DNA of 53,802 nucleotides from Paracoccus sp. IB05 (GTDB lineage Bacteria > Pseudomonadota > Alphaproteobacteria > Rhodobacterales > Rhodobacteraceae): assembly GCF_016405985.1 (NCBI RefSeq), contig NZ_JAEFCF010000037.1, positions 1 to 53,802 of the forward strand. Direction: 5' to 3'. A program made the translations under genes and the position numbers. Shown here one piece after another: positions 8,525 to 17,284 of this stretch; positions within the stretch are counted from its first letter, which is position 1, and every line of letters begins with the position of its first letter. The notes under the pieces were generated by a model. The model made no database searches. It was not told the DNA's origin and saw only the letters and a list, made by a program, of their open reading frames with translations.

Positions 8525-9990
8525 AGGAATGTCCCCTGCACGGCCCAGGCCGGGGCCATGGGGGTATGAAAGAGCCAGAGCCGCGGCCCTTCCTTCGTCT
8601 CGATCCGCCAATAGTCCCGAACGCCGCTGCGCCAGGCGGGATCATCGAACCACCATTCCGGGGTGATCCGTTCTGGCCCGGCAGCGCGCAGGGTGGTGAA
8701 GCTCATCCGTCGCCAGCGAAACCGCGCCGGGGGATGCCCCGAGGCTGCTGTGACCGGCTCTGGCGGAAAGATCATGGCCGGTCGGCGGGGACGCTTGCGG
8801 AAGGGCAGAGGGGTCGCCTCGCTATAGGCGGCGGGCACCGTCAGGAAGCTCCGTTCCGGGATGCGGCTCTCGGCGGGCAGAAACCGCAGGACGTGGTCGA
8901 AGCCCAGGCGATTGCCGAGGCGGGAGATCAGGTCGTTGAGCTCGTCCTCCTGCCTGACCTTTGCCTCTCCGATCTGTTGTGGAGCCAAAGGCTCCGTCAC
9001 CACGGCTTCGATCCGAAGCGCGTCGATCCCATAGCCGGAATCGACCTCTTCGACACCCTTGCGGAACAGTGCAGAGATACGGACGGGATCCCTCATCGCC
9101 CGGGCGAGCCCGACTTCGACCGTGACAGTTGCCTTGTCGACCCGACGCAGTTCCAGCCGCACGCGCCGCGCACCCATATGGGCTGAGGCCAGCTTGCCGC
9201 AGAGGCGCTCGAGCAGACGGTCGAGCCCCGCCATCACATCACCCGTCAGCCCGATCGGTTCGGGCAATGTCATGCGTACCCCGAACTGCGGCGCCTCGGG
9301 CAGGGCACTGACAGGCTCAGGCATGGTGCCGAGCATCTGGTCCAGCGTCGTGACCAGCCCCGGCCCGAACCGGCGCGCGAGCGGAGCCCGCGGCAGGGGG
9401 ATCAGATCGGCAATGCGAGAAAGTCCCATGCGCGACAGCCCCTCGGAAATCTCCGGCGAGATGCGCAGCGCCGAGACCGGCAGACGGCCGAGCCGCTCCG
9501 CCAGCAATCCATCCGGCACGATCCCGCCGCCATGGCGGGCCAGCGCGTGCGCACCGCCGCGGCTGCCGGCAATCGCGCTTTGCGCGTTCAGACCCGCCCG
9601 GATCAGCCGGGCCTGGAGATCGCCGCGCAGATCCTCCTCGCCGCCGAAGAGATGCGCGACCCCGGTGATGTCCGCGATCAACCCGTCGTCACCATCTGTT
9701 GCGACCTGAGGCGCATAGCGCACCGCCCAACGGCGCAGAGCCACCAGCGCTGCCGTCTCACGCACCGGATCCGCGAGGCGCGTCGCCAGATCGGGCACAA
9801 GGGCGCGGGCATCTGCCAGGGGCATGCCGCGATGCAGACCCTGAGCTCGCGCAGCAGCATTGAGACAGTGCAACTGATCGACATTGCCCGCGCGATGCGT
9901 CAGGGCAAAGGGCCCCTCGACGGGGCGTGTCCGCAGGCTGACGTCACTGGCCAGCCTCGGAAACCATATGGCAAGCAGTCGTCGCGCCAT
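8521..9990 (-). CDS. imuB: SOS mutagenesis protein ImuB (inactive Y-family polymerase homologue)
   Basis: A 489-residue DinB/UmuC-like protein. ImuB is an adaptor that links DnaE2 and ImuA to the beta clamp and in the family lacks polymerase activity. The N terminus MARRLLAIWFPRLASD is typical and fixes the start at 9990; it overlaps imuA by 47 bases. Other family blocks are LIADITGVAHLFGGEE (degenerate palm), SRGGAHALARHGGG (finger/thumb) and the C-terminal stretch ITPEWWFDDPAWRSGVRDYWRIET. Tight overlaps with imuA and dnaE2 point to one transcript with coupled translation. Confidence 0.92.
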   Translation of the reverse strand: MARRLLAIWFPRLASDVSLRTRPVEGPFALTHRAGNVDQLHCLNAAARAQGLHRGMPLADARALVPDLATRLADPVRETAALVALRRWAVRYAPQVATDGDDGLIADITGVAHLFGGEEDLRGDLQARLIRAGLNAQSAIAGSRGGAHALARHGGGIVPDGLLAERLGRLPVSALRISPEISEGLSRMGLSRIADLIPLPRAPLARRFGPGLVTTLDQMLGTMPEPVSALPEAPQFGVRMTLPEPIGLTGDVMAGLDRLLERLCGKLASAHMGARRVRLELRRVDKATVTVEVGLARAMRDPVRISALFRKGVEEVDSGYGIDALRIEAVVTEPLAPQQIGEAKVRQEDELNDLISRLGNRLGFDHVLRFLPAESRIPERSFLTVPAAYSEATPLPFRKRPRRPAMIFPPEPVTAASGHPPARFRWRRMSFTTLRAAGPERITPEWWFDDPAWRSGVRDYWRIETKEGPRLWLFHTPMAPAWAVQGTFL

Positions 9991-10519
9991 CCCACTGCAC
10001 GGTCCAGAGTCCAAGAGTTCCTGATTTGTTCTTATTAAGACTCCACTGATGACGAGTCGAGTCCGCGGGTCCGCCTGCCGGATCACATTTCCAGCGGGTC
10101 TCGGCCGCGTTGCAGCCCTGACCCTCCCGGATCAGCAACAGGCCGGTGGTTTGCCCGGCTTCGGCGGCCAGTTGCAGCCGCCGTCCTGCGGTCAGACTGA
10201 GCGGCTTCGTGGGCTCGCCGATGACGAGGCCGGAGGGCCGTGCGCGCAAGGCCTCCTCGACCGCCCAGAGAAGGTCGGTTTCCGAGCGCGTCTCGATCAG
10301 ATGCAGGCGTTCCCCGATGCCAGCAGGTAACCCCCGTGCCATGGGGCGCAGGGGCTCGTGCTGTGGCAGGATCCAGAAGAGCGGGCCGGGGTGCCGGGAG
10401 GCCTGGAAGAGAGCGAAACTGCTTCTGCCCGAGCCTCCCGCTTCATGGACGCGGGCAGGGACCAGGCTGAAGGAATCGGTCGTGGCCGTCGAGCATGGCC
10501 GGTCACGCAGGATCTTCAC
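9944..10519 (-). CDS. imuA: SOS mutagenesis protein ImuA (RecA-like)
   Basis: A protein of about 191 residues matching ImuA, a RecA/SulA-like ATPase relative that works with ImuB and DnaE2. Recognisable blocks are VHEAGGSGRSSFALFQAS (P-loop position, with Arg where RecA has Lys), GPLFWILPQHEPLRPMARGLPAGIGERL and WAVEEALRARPSGLVIGE. The GTG at 10519 follows a strong GGAGG and overlaps the end of the SRAP gene by 17 bases; an ATG at 10549 is the alternative. It is somewhat short compared with other ImuA proteins, mainly at the N terminus, so the start is the least certain point. Confidence 0.85.
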   Translation of the reverse strand: MKILRDRPCSTATTDSFSLVPARVHEAGGSGRSSFALFQASRHPGPLFWILPQHEPLRPMARGLPAGIGERLHLIETRSETDLLWAVEEALRARPSGLVIGEPTKPLSLTAGRRLQLAAEAGQTTGLLLIREGQGCNAAETRWKCDPAGGPADSTRHQWSLNKNKSGTLGLWTVQWDGATTACHMVSEAGQ

Positions 10520-11183
10520 GTGCGCCCTCCAGAACGATGTCCAGGGCACCGTCGGGCAAGGGGCGCTGCAGCCGCAGAGCCTGCTCCGTCGGAGCCGTCA
10601 ACCAGGTCCGCCACTCCTCCGGCCGCGTCAGGATCACCGGCATTGCTTTCTCATGAACCGGTCGCACCTCGCGATTGGGAGTACAGGTGAGGAAGCCGAA
10701 CAATTCGGTCGTCAATTCGCCTTCTTTCAGCTTGCGCACCGAGGTCCATTCGGTGCGGATGCCGGCAAAGAAGGCCAGCGGTCGATCTGGCCCGAGGGCA
10801 AACCAGACCGGATGGTTGCGCGGCGCGCCGGCTCTTCCGTCGAGCTCGGAAAAGCTGGTGAAGGGGACGAGGCAGCGGTGTTCGACGCCGAGCCAGCGCC
10901 GCCAATGCGGCGAGGCGACATTGCGGATATTGGTCACCCCGGGGTCCGAGCGCTTGCCTTCGAGATACGCAGGCGGGGTTGGCATGCCCCATCTTGCTTT
11001 GGTCAGCTGCCATCCTCGCCCCGGGGCAGGGCGAAAGATCGGTGCCGGATAGTCGGGCCAGATGCCCGGCATCGTTGGGAGGTTCCCGGTGTCGTCGATC
11101 AGCTCTTCATCGACTTCCATGACTTCCTGGAACACCTGACGCATCGCGTCCTGGCTCTTGGTCTGGGAATATAAATTGCACAT
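10503..11183 (-). CDS. SOS response-associated peptidase (SRAP / HMCES-YedK family)
   Basis: A 226-residue SRAP protein. The family forms a covalent shield on abasic sites in single-stranded DNA through the amino-terminal Cys. The start at 11183 gives Met-Cys-Asn-Leu-Tyr, with the catalytic Cys at position 2, and has a good GGGAGAG ribosome site. Conserved blocks are TNIRNVASPHW, RCLVPFTSFSEL, FFAGIRTEW, FGFLTCTPN and VHEKAMPVIL (catalytic His). It is the first gene of the minus-strand operon leading to imuA, imuB and dnaE2, and the LexA box lies 37 bases before its start, so it is almost certainly damage-induced. Longer upstream frames lack similarity and would bury the catalytic Cys. Confidence 0.93.
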   Translation of the reverse strand: MCNLYSQTKSQDAMRQVFQEVMEVDEELIDDTGNLPTMPGIWPDYPAPIFRPAPGRGWQLTKARWGMPTPPAYLEGKRSDPGVTNIRNVASPHWRRWLGVEHRCLVPFTSFSELDGRAGAPRNHPVWFALGPDRPLAFFAGIRTEWTSVRKLKEGELTTELFGFLTCTPNREVRPVHEKAMPVILTRPEEWRTWLTAPTEQALRLQRPLPDGALDIVLEGAREDPA

Positions 11184-11219
11184 CTGGCTCTCCCGAGTCG
11201 GGGAAATCGGAACAAGAGG

Positions 11220-11234
11220 GAACATTGACAGAAC
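11220..11234 (-). promoter_or_regulatory. LexA operator (SOS box)
   Basis: The + strand reads GAACATTGACAGAAC, that is GAAC-N7-GAAC, which on the minus strand is GTTC-N7-GTTC, the LexA box of alphaproteobacteria. A further GAAC at 11210 lies upstream with a 6-base gap. The box sits 37 bases ahead of the SRAP start and 47 bases ahead of the divergent WGR gene, so LexA could control either side. Confidence 0.85.
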
Positions 11235-11280
11235 AAACGCGGTTTGAGAAGATTCCTCCTGTGAGTTCGGAGGCCTTGGA

Positions 11281-11544
11281 ATGTTCGATGTCCCTGTACA
11301 ATGCGAGGCCTTCCCACGAGAGATCCAGCTGAAGAGGATCGACCTTTCCTGCAACATGAGACGGTTCTACCGGATGACCGTCGAGCGTGATCTGTTCGGC
11401 GGCTCCAGTCTGATCCGGGAATGGGGCAGGATCGGCTGCCGGGGCCAGTTGCTGATCGAACGGCACGGCGATGAGGGACAAGCGATCAATGCCCTGCTCA
11501 AACTCGCACGAACGAAACGCAACCGGGGCTATGGGGGCGAGTAG
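11281..11544 (+). CDS. WGR domain protein
   Basis: An 87-residue protein consisting almost only of a WGR domain: FYRMTVERDLFGGSSLIREWGRIGCRGQ contains the signature Trp-Gly-Arg, and the C terminus LLIERHGDEGQAINALLKLARTKRNRGY fits the domain end. WGR domains bind nucleic acid, for example in PARPs and MolR-like proteins. A GGAGG lies just before the ATG. It is divergent from the SOS operon and shares its short control region, so damage induction is plausible but not shown. Confidence 0.8.
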   Translation: MFDVPVQCEAFPREIQLKRIDLSCNMRRFYRMTVERDLFGGSSLIREWGRIGCRGQLLIERHGDEGQAINALLKLARTKRNRGYGGE

Positions 11545-11663
11545 CGTCGCCCCGGTCTGCCGAAGGCGGCCATATATGGACCTCGAGTGATTTGTGGGCA
11601 AGACACTCCCTCAAATTCCGGTTAGGATTCAGCGAAGCAGTGAGACCTCTGATTGATTGAACC

Positions 11664-12716
11664 ATGGCGCGAAGTGACCTCCTGATAGCCCTTGTGCGCG
11701 CCGGCGCTGCCGGTGATCGGGAAATGCTGCGCTCTACGACCGAGGCGCTCGTGGCAGAAGAGCGAGCGCAGAACCATCATATCGTCGCTGACCGTCTTGA
11801 AAAGGCGATGGCGAGTGTTCCCGTCGCTCCGCCGCCACTGACATCCGCCGCGATCCTGTCAGGAGCAGGCAAGGAAGCCATTCTGGAGGTCGATCCGCGT
11901 GCCCGGATGGAGCAGTTGCTGCTGCCGCTGCCCGTCCAGGAAAACGGCAGGCAATTGGTCCAGGAACACGTCCGGGCAGATGTGCTGCGAGCCCATGGCT
12001 ATGAGCCGCGACATCGTGTGCTGCTCTCGGGACCTCCCGGCAACGGAAAGACCTCTTTTGCCGAATCCATCGCCGAGGCTCTTGGCCTGCCTTTTTTTGT
12101 AGTCCGGTATGACGCTCTGATCGGCAGCTATCTAGGCGAAACCAATACGCGACTTCGTAAACTCTTTGACTATGTTCGCACTCGTCCGAGCGTCCTCTTC
12201 TTCGATGAGTTCGATGCGATCGGTAAAGAGCGTGGTGACACACACGAAACGGGCGAGATCAAGCGGGTTGTGTCTTTCCTGTTGATGCAGCTCGACCAGC
12301 TACCGAGCTATGTCATCGTCGTGGCGGCGACAAACCACGGAGAGCTGTTGGATAAAGCTGTCTGGCGGCGCTTCCAGTTGCGCCTCGACTTTCCAGCCCC
12401 CGATACCGCCAGAGTTGAAGAATTTCTTGACCGGGTGATCTCTCATTGGCCAGATAGGCCACGCCTTGCGATCCGCACCATTGCGGGAAAACTCGGGGCA
12501 GTGAGCTATGCTGAGGCGCTGGATTTTTGCCAGAGCGTGCGCCGCAGGCAGATATTGGGACTGGGAGAGGTTTCCGTCGACGCGGCACTGAAGATCGAAC
12601 TCGATCTCTGGGCCTCCCGAGTGAGGCCGGAGGCATTACTGAATGGTCAGCGACCCGGGAAAACCACTGCTGCGGCTCCAACCCGGAAAGCCAAGTCCGC
12701 GCCTGAAGAAGGATAG
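11664..12716 (+). CDS. ietA: AAA ATPase of a subtilase pair (IetA-like, phage defence)
   Basis: A 350-residue AAA ATPase with Walker A SGPPGNGKTS (about residue 122), Walker B VLFFDEFDAIG (about 176), sensor-1 VVAATNH and an arginine-finger segment AVWRRFQLRL. Its reading frame overlaps that of the following subtilisin-like protease by 74 bases. An AAA ATPase directly followed by an S8 protease is the composition of the IetAS anti-phage system. The N-terminal 80 residues are helical and specific to these partners. No clear ribosome site stands before the ATG at 11664. Defence function is inferred from gene pairing; the AAA assignment is certain. Confidence 0.85.
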   Translation: MARSDLLIALVRAGAAGDREMLRSTTEALVAEERAQNHHIVADRLEKAMASVPVAPPPLTSAAILSGAGKEAILEVDPRARMEQLLLPLPVQENGRQLVQEHVRADVLRAHGYEPRHRVLLSGPPGNGKTSFAESIAEALGLPFFVVRYDALIGSYLGETNTRLRKLFDYVRTRPSVLFFDEFDAIGKERGDTHETGEIKRVVSFLLMQLDQLPSYVIVVAATNHGELLDKAVWRRFQLRLDFPAPDTARVEEFLDRVISHWPDRPRLAIRTIAGKLGAVSYAEALDFCQSVRRRQILGLGEVSVDAALKIELDLWASRVRPEALLNGQRPGKTTAAAPTRKAKSAPEEG

Positions 12717-15186
12717 CCCCGGCTTTCCTCCGCCACCGCCCAAGTACCAGCGGGGCTCTCAGGGTCAGAAACTTGGTCCCACGTTTCAGCGCCTTGCAGA
12801 TGTGCTCGCGCGAGACCCCGCCGGTCTTGAACTCAGGCAGGATCCGTCGGCGCTTGCACCCGAACGATTGCTTGTCTTTGAGGTTCGGGGAAGTATCCAG
12901 AATTTTGCAAATGCGATCAAGAAGGTGCCAGGCCTTGAACTGATTGACGAAGAGGAACTACTACCCTCCGAAGATGACAAGCAGCCAGTGGCCTATCTTC
13001 TCGTGCCAGATGCTACTGCCTTGTCCCAGATCCTCCGGCTTTGGACGAATTGGCTACGCTCCGGCACTCTTGGGACCGGCTTTGCTCCATGGCGGGATGT
13101 CTTCGATTGTTTGCGGGATCTTCGCCCGTGGGGTCCCTCGGACAGGGTGCAGGGGTCGGACCGTGATATTCTCGCCGAGCAGGTCGCAGGTCGCGGCGGC
13201 GACGACATGATTGCTTTGGAAATCGAGCTGGTGTTCCGCGCCGCGGAGAGGGCAGGGGCCTCAAATGAAGCAGAGCTGACCGAGGCAATTCGGGCGCATG
13301 ACGGGCGTATCGTCAGCCGCGCAAGGCTGACGGACATAGCGTATCATGCGGTTCTGGCCCGCCTGCCGGTTCGTGCGATCCTGGCAATCATTGAGCGCGC
13401 CCAGTCCAGTATCGCTGGTCTGGATTCGGTGATGCATATCCGTCCGCAAAGTGTGGCGACCGCCGTCGAAGTCGAAGACATGCTGCCGCTCCAGGCAGCG
13501 GCGGCAGATGGTGACCTCTCTAGGGATGCCATCCTTGCGCTTCTGGATGGTGTTCCTGTGGCGGCACATCCTCTGCTGCGTCGCCATCTGATCGTCGAGG
13601 ACCATTTCGGACTGGAGCCGGCCGCCTTGGTAAGCCAGCGTGTCCATGGCACCGCGATGGCTTCTCTTATCATACATGGGGACCGGAACCGGACCGAGGC
13701 GCCGTTGCCTCGACAGATTCATTGCATTCCTGTCCTTGGAAGCTCGGACGAGTTTCCGCAGGACAGGTTGATTGTGGATGTCATCTATCAGGCGATCGTG
13801 CAGATGCGTGATGGCTCTGATCCAACTGCGCGCCATGTCATCATCGTCAATTTGTCCCTCGGTAACCGGCACCGTCAGTTTCAGGGGCAAATGTCTCCAT
13901 GGGCCCGACTCCTTGACCGCCTGGCTCACAGATACGGGATCCTCTTCCTGGTCAGCGCCGGGAATATCGTCGGAGATTTCGAGGTGCCGGCCTTCTCAAC
14001 CAGCCTGGCTTTCGAGGGGGCGACACCAGACGCCAGATCTGCGGCGCTGATCCAGGCCATCGCCGGCATTCAGGCAGACAGAAGGCTTCTTGCGCCAGGC
14101 GAAACCGTGAACGGATTGACGGTGGGAGCCAAGAATTCAGACTGGGTCTCGTCAAACGACCGCGCAGCTGCGCGCGCCAATGTCGACCCTTTCCCGATCC
14201 TGGATACGTCAAATCCATCCAGCGCTCTTGGCCCGGGTTTTGCCGGGGCGGTAAAGCCCGACTTGCTTATGCCGGGCGCACGCGAGCACCTTCGCGTCGT
14301 CGTAAGCGGCGCTGGTGGTTCCATACGGGTCTCCCCTGGCCGCCCTGGCCGGGGTGCGGGCTTGAGAGTTGCTGCTCCACCATCCGGTCAAGGACTCGAA
14401 GGGTCCGAGAGCTATACCAATGGGACCAGTGCTGCGACATCCATTGCATCACGCACGGCGCACAGGATTCACGACGCGCTCGAGGCCGCCTACGGAGACC
14501 GTTTCCTTCAACTGCCCCCAAGAAACCGCGCTGCGCTTCTCAAGGCTCTCCTTGTGCATCCCGCGCGCTGGCCGGATGCAACGGCAGCCTTCGTACGCCG
14601 GCTTCTCGGCCCACAGGGAAGCGGCCAGGCCTCCAAGCAAAAGGACAATATTCGGCGCTTTGTCGGATACGGTCCGGTTGACGCAGATGAAGCAGTGGCC
14701 TGTGCGGGAGATAGGGCAACCTTCTGGGCGACAGGAGAAGTCGGGCCCGAGCAAAGGGTGCCGATCTCGATACCTATACCGGCAGCATACGGCGGCAAAC
14801 CGAGGCCGCACTCATTCTCAGCCACGCTGGCGTGGTTTACGCCCGTCGCTGCGGCGCGCCGGTCTTACCGGTCTGTCAGGATGAAGATACTGGACCCGGA
14901 TGGGATTGCGCAGCTCAGCGTAAAAGCGCACCCGGATCAGCCAGATTTCAACCAGACCAACCGCGGCACTGTGTACACTCGCTCCTGGCGCGGCGAAAAA
15001 GCGGCGATTGTAACGGCAGATATGACCATCCCGCTTTGGATACAGCGCGAACCGGATCAGGGAGAGCGGTTGGATGAACCTGTTACCTTCGGTCTGGCCG
15101 TAACCATCGCAATGCCCGGGGTCACAGAGATCTACGAGCAGGTGAGGGACCGCTTGCGCGACGAACAGCGTGCTCAGGCAAGATAG
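12643..15186 (+). CDS. ietS: S8 subtilisin-like serine protease (IetS-like, phage defence)
   Basis: An 847-residue protein with an S8 peptidase domain in its middle. The catalytic Asp is in ALLDGVPVA (about residue 300), the His in RVHGTAMASLI (about 334), the oxyanion Asn in LVSAGNIVG (about 440) and the Ser in YTNGTSAATSIASR (about 595). A Pro-rich N terminus (PGFPPPPPKY) and about 250 residues on each side of the core are of the kind seen in IetS proteins. No signal peptide is visible, which fits an intracellular protease regulated by the AAA partner. The start overlaps the end of the ATPase gene, so translation is probably coupled. All triad residues are intact. Confidence 0.87.
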   Translation: MVSDPGKPLLRLQPGKPSPRLKKDSPGFPPPPPKYQRGSQGQKLGPTFQRLADVLARDPAGLELRQDPSALAPERLLVFEVRGSIQNFANAIKKVPGLELIDEEELLPSEDDKQPVAYLLVPDATALSQILRLWTNWLRSGTLGTGFAPWRDVFDCLRDLRPWGPSDRVQGSDRDILAEQVAGRGGDDMIALEIELVFRAAERAGASNEAELTEAIRAHDGRIVSRARLTDIAYHAVLARLPVRAILAIIERAQSSIAGLDSVMHIRPQSVATAVEVEDMLPLQAAAADGDLSRDAILALLDGVPVAAHPLLRRHLIVEDHFGLEPAALVSQRVHGTAMASLIIHGDRNRTEAPLPRQIHCIPVLGSSDEFPQDRLIVDVIYQAIVQMRDGSDPTARHVIIVNLSLGNRHRQFQGQMSPWARLLDRLAHRYGILFLVSAGNIVGDFEVPAFSTSLAFEGATPDARSAALIQAIAGIQADRRLLAPGETVNGLTVGAKNSDWVSSNDRAAARANVDPFPILDTSNPSSALGPGFAGAVKPDLLMPGAREHLRVVVSGAGGSIRVSPGRPGRGAGLRVAAPPSGQGLEGSESYTNGTSAATSIASRTAHRIHDALEAAYGDRFLQLPPRNRAALLKALLVHPARWPDATAAFVRRLLGPQGSGQASKQKDNIRRFVGYGPVDADEAVACAGDRATFWATGEVGPEQRVPISIPIPAAYGGKPRPHSFSATLAWFTPVAAARRSYRSVRMKILDPDGIAQLSVKAHPDQPDFNQTNRGTVYTRSWRGEKAAIVTADMTIPLWIQREPDQGERLDEPVTFGLAVTIAMPGVTEIYEQVRDRLRDEQRAQAR

Positions 15187-15212
15187 AAGCTACACGCGCT
15201 TCTGATGCAGCG

Positions 15213-15638
15213 CTAAGGCCGGGCAACGGCTTCCAGAAGGTGGAGGAATGTCAGCCGCGTTTTCAAAGCCAGTGCGAAATAGGCCTCTCTCAGCCGACTT
15301 CTTTCTCCGCACATGTGTTGATCAGAAACGAAGCTGCGGTTTAAAGGATCGCAGCGGGTATCGGGCGAAGCCAAAGTGAGCTTGAGCAGCTTCGAAGGCT
15401 CCTGGCTGAAAAGCTTCGAAATTTGAACAAATTTTGAAACACTCAGGCTGTTAACCCCGGCTTCATATTTCTGCATTTGTTGGTAGCTGACACCGACTTC
15501 GTCTCCCAGATCTGCAAGCGATATCCCTTGTGCACGACGAAGATCGCGGATTTGCTCGCCCAATATGATGTCGATGTCTCTGTGCATGCCCTCGCTCATC
15601 TGGTTGATCGGGTAGATGCTGCGAAAACGGTTTGCCAT
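15213..15638 (-). CDS. XRE-family transcriptional regulator
   Basis: A 141-residue protein with one helix-turn-helix at about residues 25-80 (LGEQIRDLRRAQGISLADLGDEVGVSYQQMQKYEAG, broken here as two segments of the same motif). The C-terminal 60 residues are not recognised. A good AGGGGAG ribosome site precedes the ATG at 15638. It faces the protease gene tail to tail with 26 bases between the stops, so it does not share its promoter. It may nonetheless belong to the same island. Confidence 0.85.
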   Translation of the reverse strand: MANRFRSIYPINQMSEGMHRDIDIILGEQIRDLRRAQGISLADLGDEVGVSYQQMQKYEAGVNSLSVSKFVQISKLFSQEPSKLLKLTLASPDTRCDPLNRSFVSDQHMCGERSRLREAYFALALKTRLTFLHLLEAVARP

Positions 15639-16456
15639 TTCGCTCCCCTGATCTGTGATCGGGGAGTTGAGAAGTCTTCAAGACAGAAAGACCGCTTACA
15701 CCTTTGGGCCGCGAGGCCTTGGACATGCGCGTAAGCCTCCCCGACCGAAGAGGTCGAGGAGTGCGGGTAACGGCTGCACTACAGAGAGCCGCTGTCTTGA
15801 AGGGGTTCTCACGCCCCGAGCCGCACGTGAGGTGCGACCCGAGCGATACAATACCAATCACCGCGCAGTGTTCAAGGGAGCCGGTTGGTCAGAGAACTGC
15901 CGCCAACGCGCAATCACATAGGGTGAGCCGACCTTGATCGGTCGTTCTCCTTATTGAAATGTACCGTTTTGCCACCATCGTTTTCCGACCTGGTTGGCCT
16001 TCGAGTTGGCGGATAGGGTTGCCCCGCCGCCGCTGCTCGCAACGATATCCTCCGCCCGATCCTACGCTTGGGTCGAGCCGCCTGTAGACGCTGGACAGGA
16101 TGTCATGCCGAAAGTCGGGTCGAAGCGAAGATGAGGTCCTTGAAAGCGTTCGGTGAACGGATCGCATCACGAGATCCGGACCGTCTGGCGGCCGCTATTC
16201 GCGGCGCAACCTCTCCGGGGCAGTTCAGGACATCGAGCACAGTGCAGGGGTGCCGAGCAGCGCCACACCCATCAAGACCGGGTTCAATGCGGAGCTGACC
16301 AATCCGGTGCTTGGTTCATCGCTCCAGGCCAGAAACTTGGCGGCCCGACTGGCACCGAGGGGGTTATGCACCGAGATCGAGGTGACGACCAGAATGCTAC
16401 GTGTCGGCTTAACATAGAGCATTTCCGTTACCATCACGTCGCCGTTTGCCCGAGGG
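15639..16456. other. Gene-poor decayed stretch
   Basis: About 800 bases without a convincing intact gene. One + strand frame around 16110-16180 reads RVEAKMRSLKAFGERIASRDPDR broken over the region; it resembles the C-terminal end of DDE transposases (pattern K-x-x-x-x-x-x-GxR-x-x-xRD-x-DR), suggesting an insertion sequence remnant. The rest has no recognisable signal. Together with the cut relaxase next to it, this looks like a junction produced by deletions. Confidence 0.4.
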
Positions 16457-17185
16457 TTGAGCAGATACAGCGAGACGGAGTTCGCCGTCCCGATGACGCC
16501 GGGATGGCTCGCCAGGAACAGCGTGTGTGAGGGCTATGTCGATGCCCATGTCCGCCGACTGGAGGCGCTGCGCCGGGCCGGGATCGTCGAACGGATCGAC
16601 GCAGACCAATGGCGCATCCCCGATGATCTGGTCAACCGCGCCGCCGCCTACGATGCCGGCCGCGACCGGCAGGCCAGCGTTCGCGTCCTGTCCCCGGTTG
16701 ATCTAGGCAAGCAGATCGGATCGGACGGCGCGACCTGGCTGGACCGGCGGCTGATCCATGGCGAGACGGCCGACCTTGCCCCGACCGGCTTCGGCCAGCA
16801 GGTGCGCGAAGCGATGGACCAGCGCCGCGAGCATCATATCGAACAGGGCGACGCCACCCGAGCGCGGAACGGCCGCATCTTCTATCGGCGCAGCCTTCTC
16901 GCCACTCTGCGCGAGCGCGAGGTTGCCCGCGTCGGCGCAGAGATGGCCGAGAGCAAGGGGCTGCCGTTCCGCGCCGCCACGGACGGCGAGAACGTCAGCG
17001 GCAAGTTCACAGGCACCGTGCAGCTATCAAGTGGCAAGTTTGCCGTGGTCGAGAAATCCCATGAATTTACTTTAGTCCCGTGGCGGCCGGTCATCGACCG
17101 CCAGCTCGGCCGCGAGGTCATGGGCGTCGTGCAGGGCGGTTCAGTGTCGTGGCAGTTGGGCCGGCAGAGGGGGATTTCGCTGTAA
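16457..17185 (+). pseudogene. 5'-truncated relaxase tail (DUF3363)
   Basis: The last 235 or so residues match the C-terminal DUF3363 region of VirD2-like relaxases: GYVDAHVRRLEALRRAGIVER, then SVRVLSPVDLGKQIG, then FTLVPWRPVIDRQLGREVMG and the end GGSVSWQLGRQRGISL. The N-terminal nuclease with its catalytic Tyr and metal-binding His residues is missing upstream. Similarity begins at about 16500, so the apparent ATG at 16457 is not a true start. The gene is a remnant of a mobilisation system and should not be able to nick an oriT. Confidence 0.75.
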
Positions 17186-17284
17186 CGAAAGACCACTTCG
17201 GGGAGACAGAGAAGTGACAGCTCATCCTTCTCATTATAGCTGTCAAAATATAGTTTCAGGAAACTGGCGCATGACAACGTCAGG

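Noticed and set aside
10146..11174. 342-residue plus-strand frame opposite imuA and SRAP
   Set aside because: The minus strand encodes recognisable proteins with ribosome sites and a LexA box; the plus frame shows no domain.
15780..15860. Possible end of a group II intron (CGAGCCGCACGTGAGGTGCG)
   Set aside because: It weakly recalls intron domain V, but the paired helix and loop are not convincing and no reverse transcriptase is present.
16225..16437. Small hydrophobic minus-strand frame
   Set aside because: No start signal, no family and placed in a decayed stretch; probably chance.
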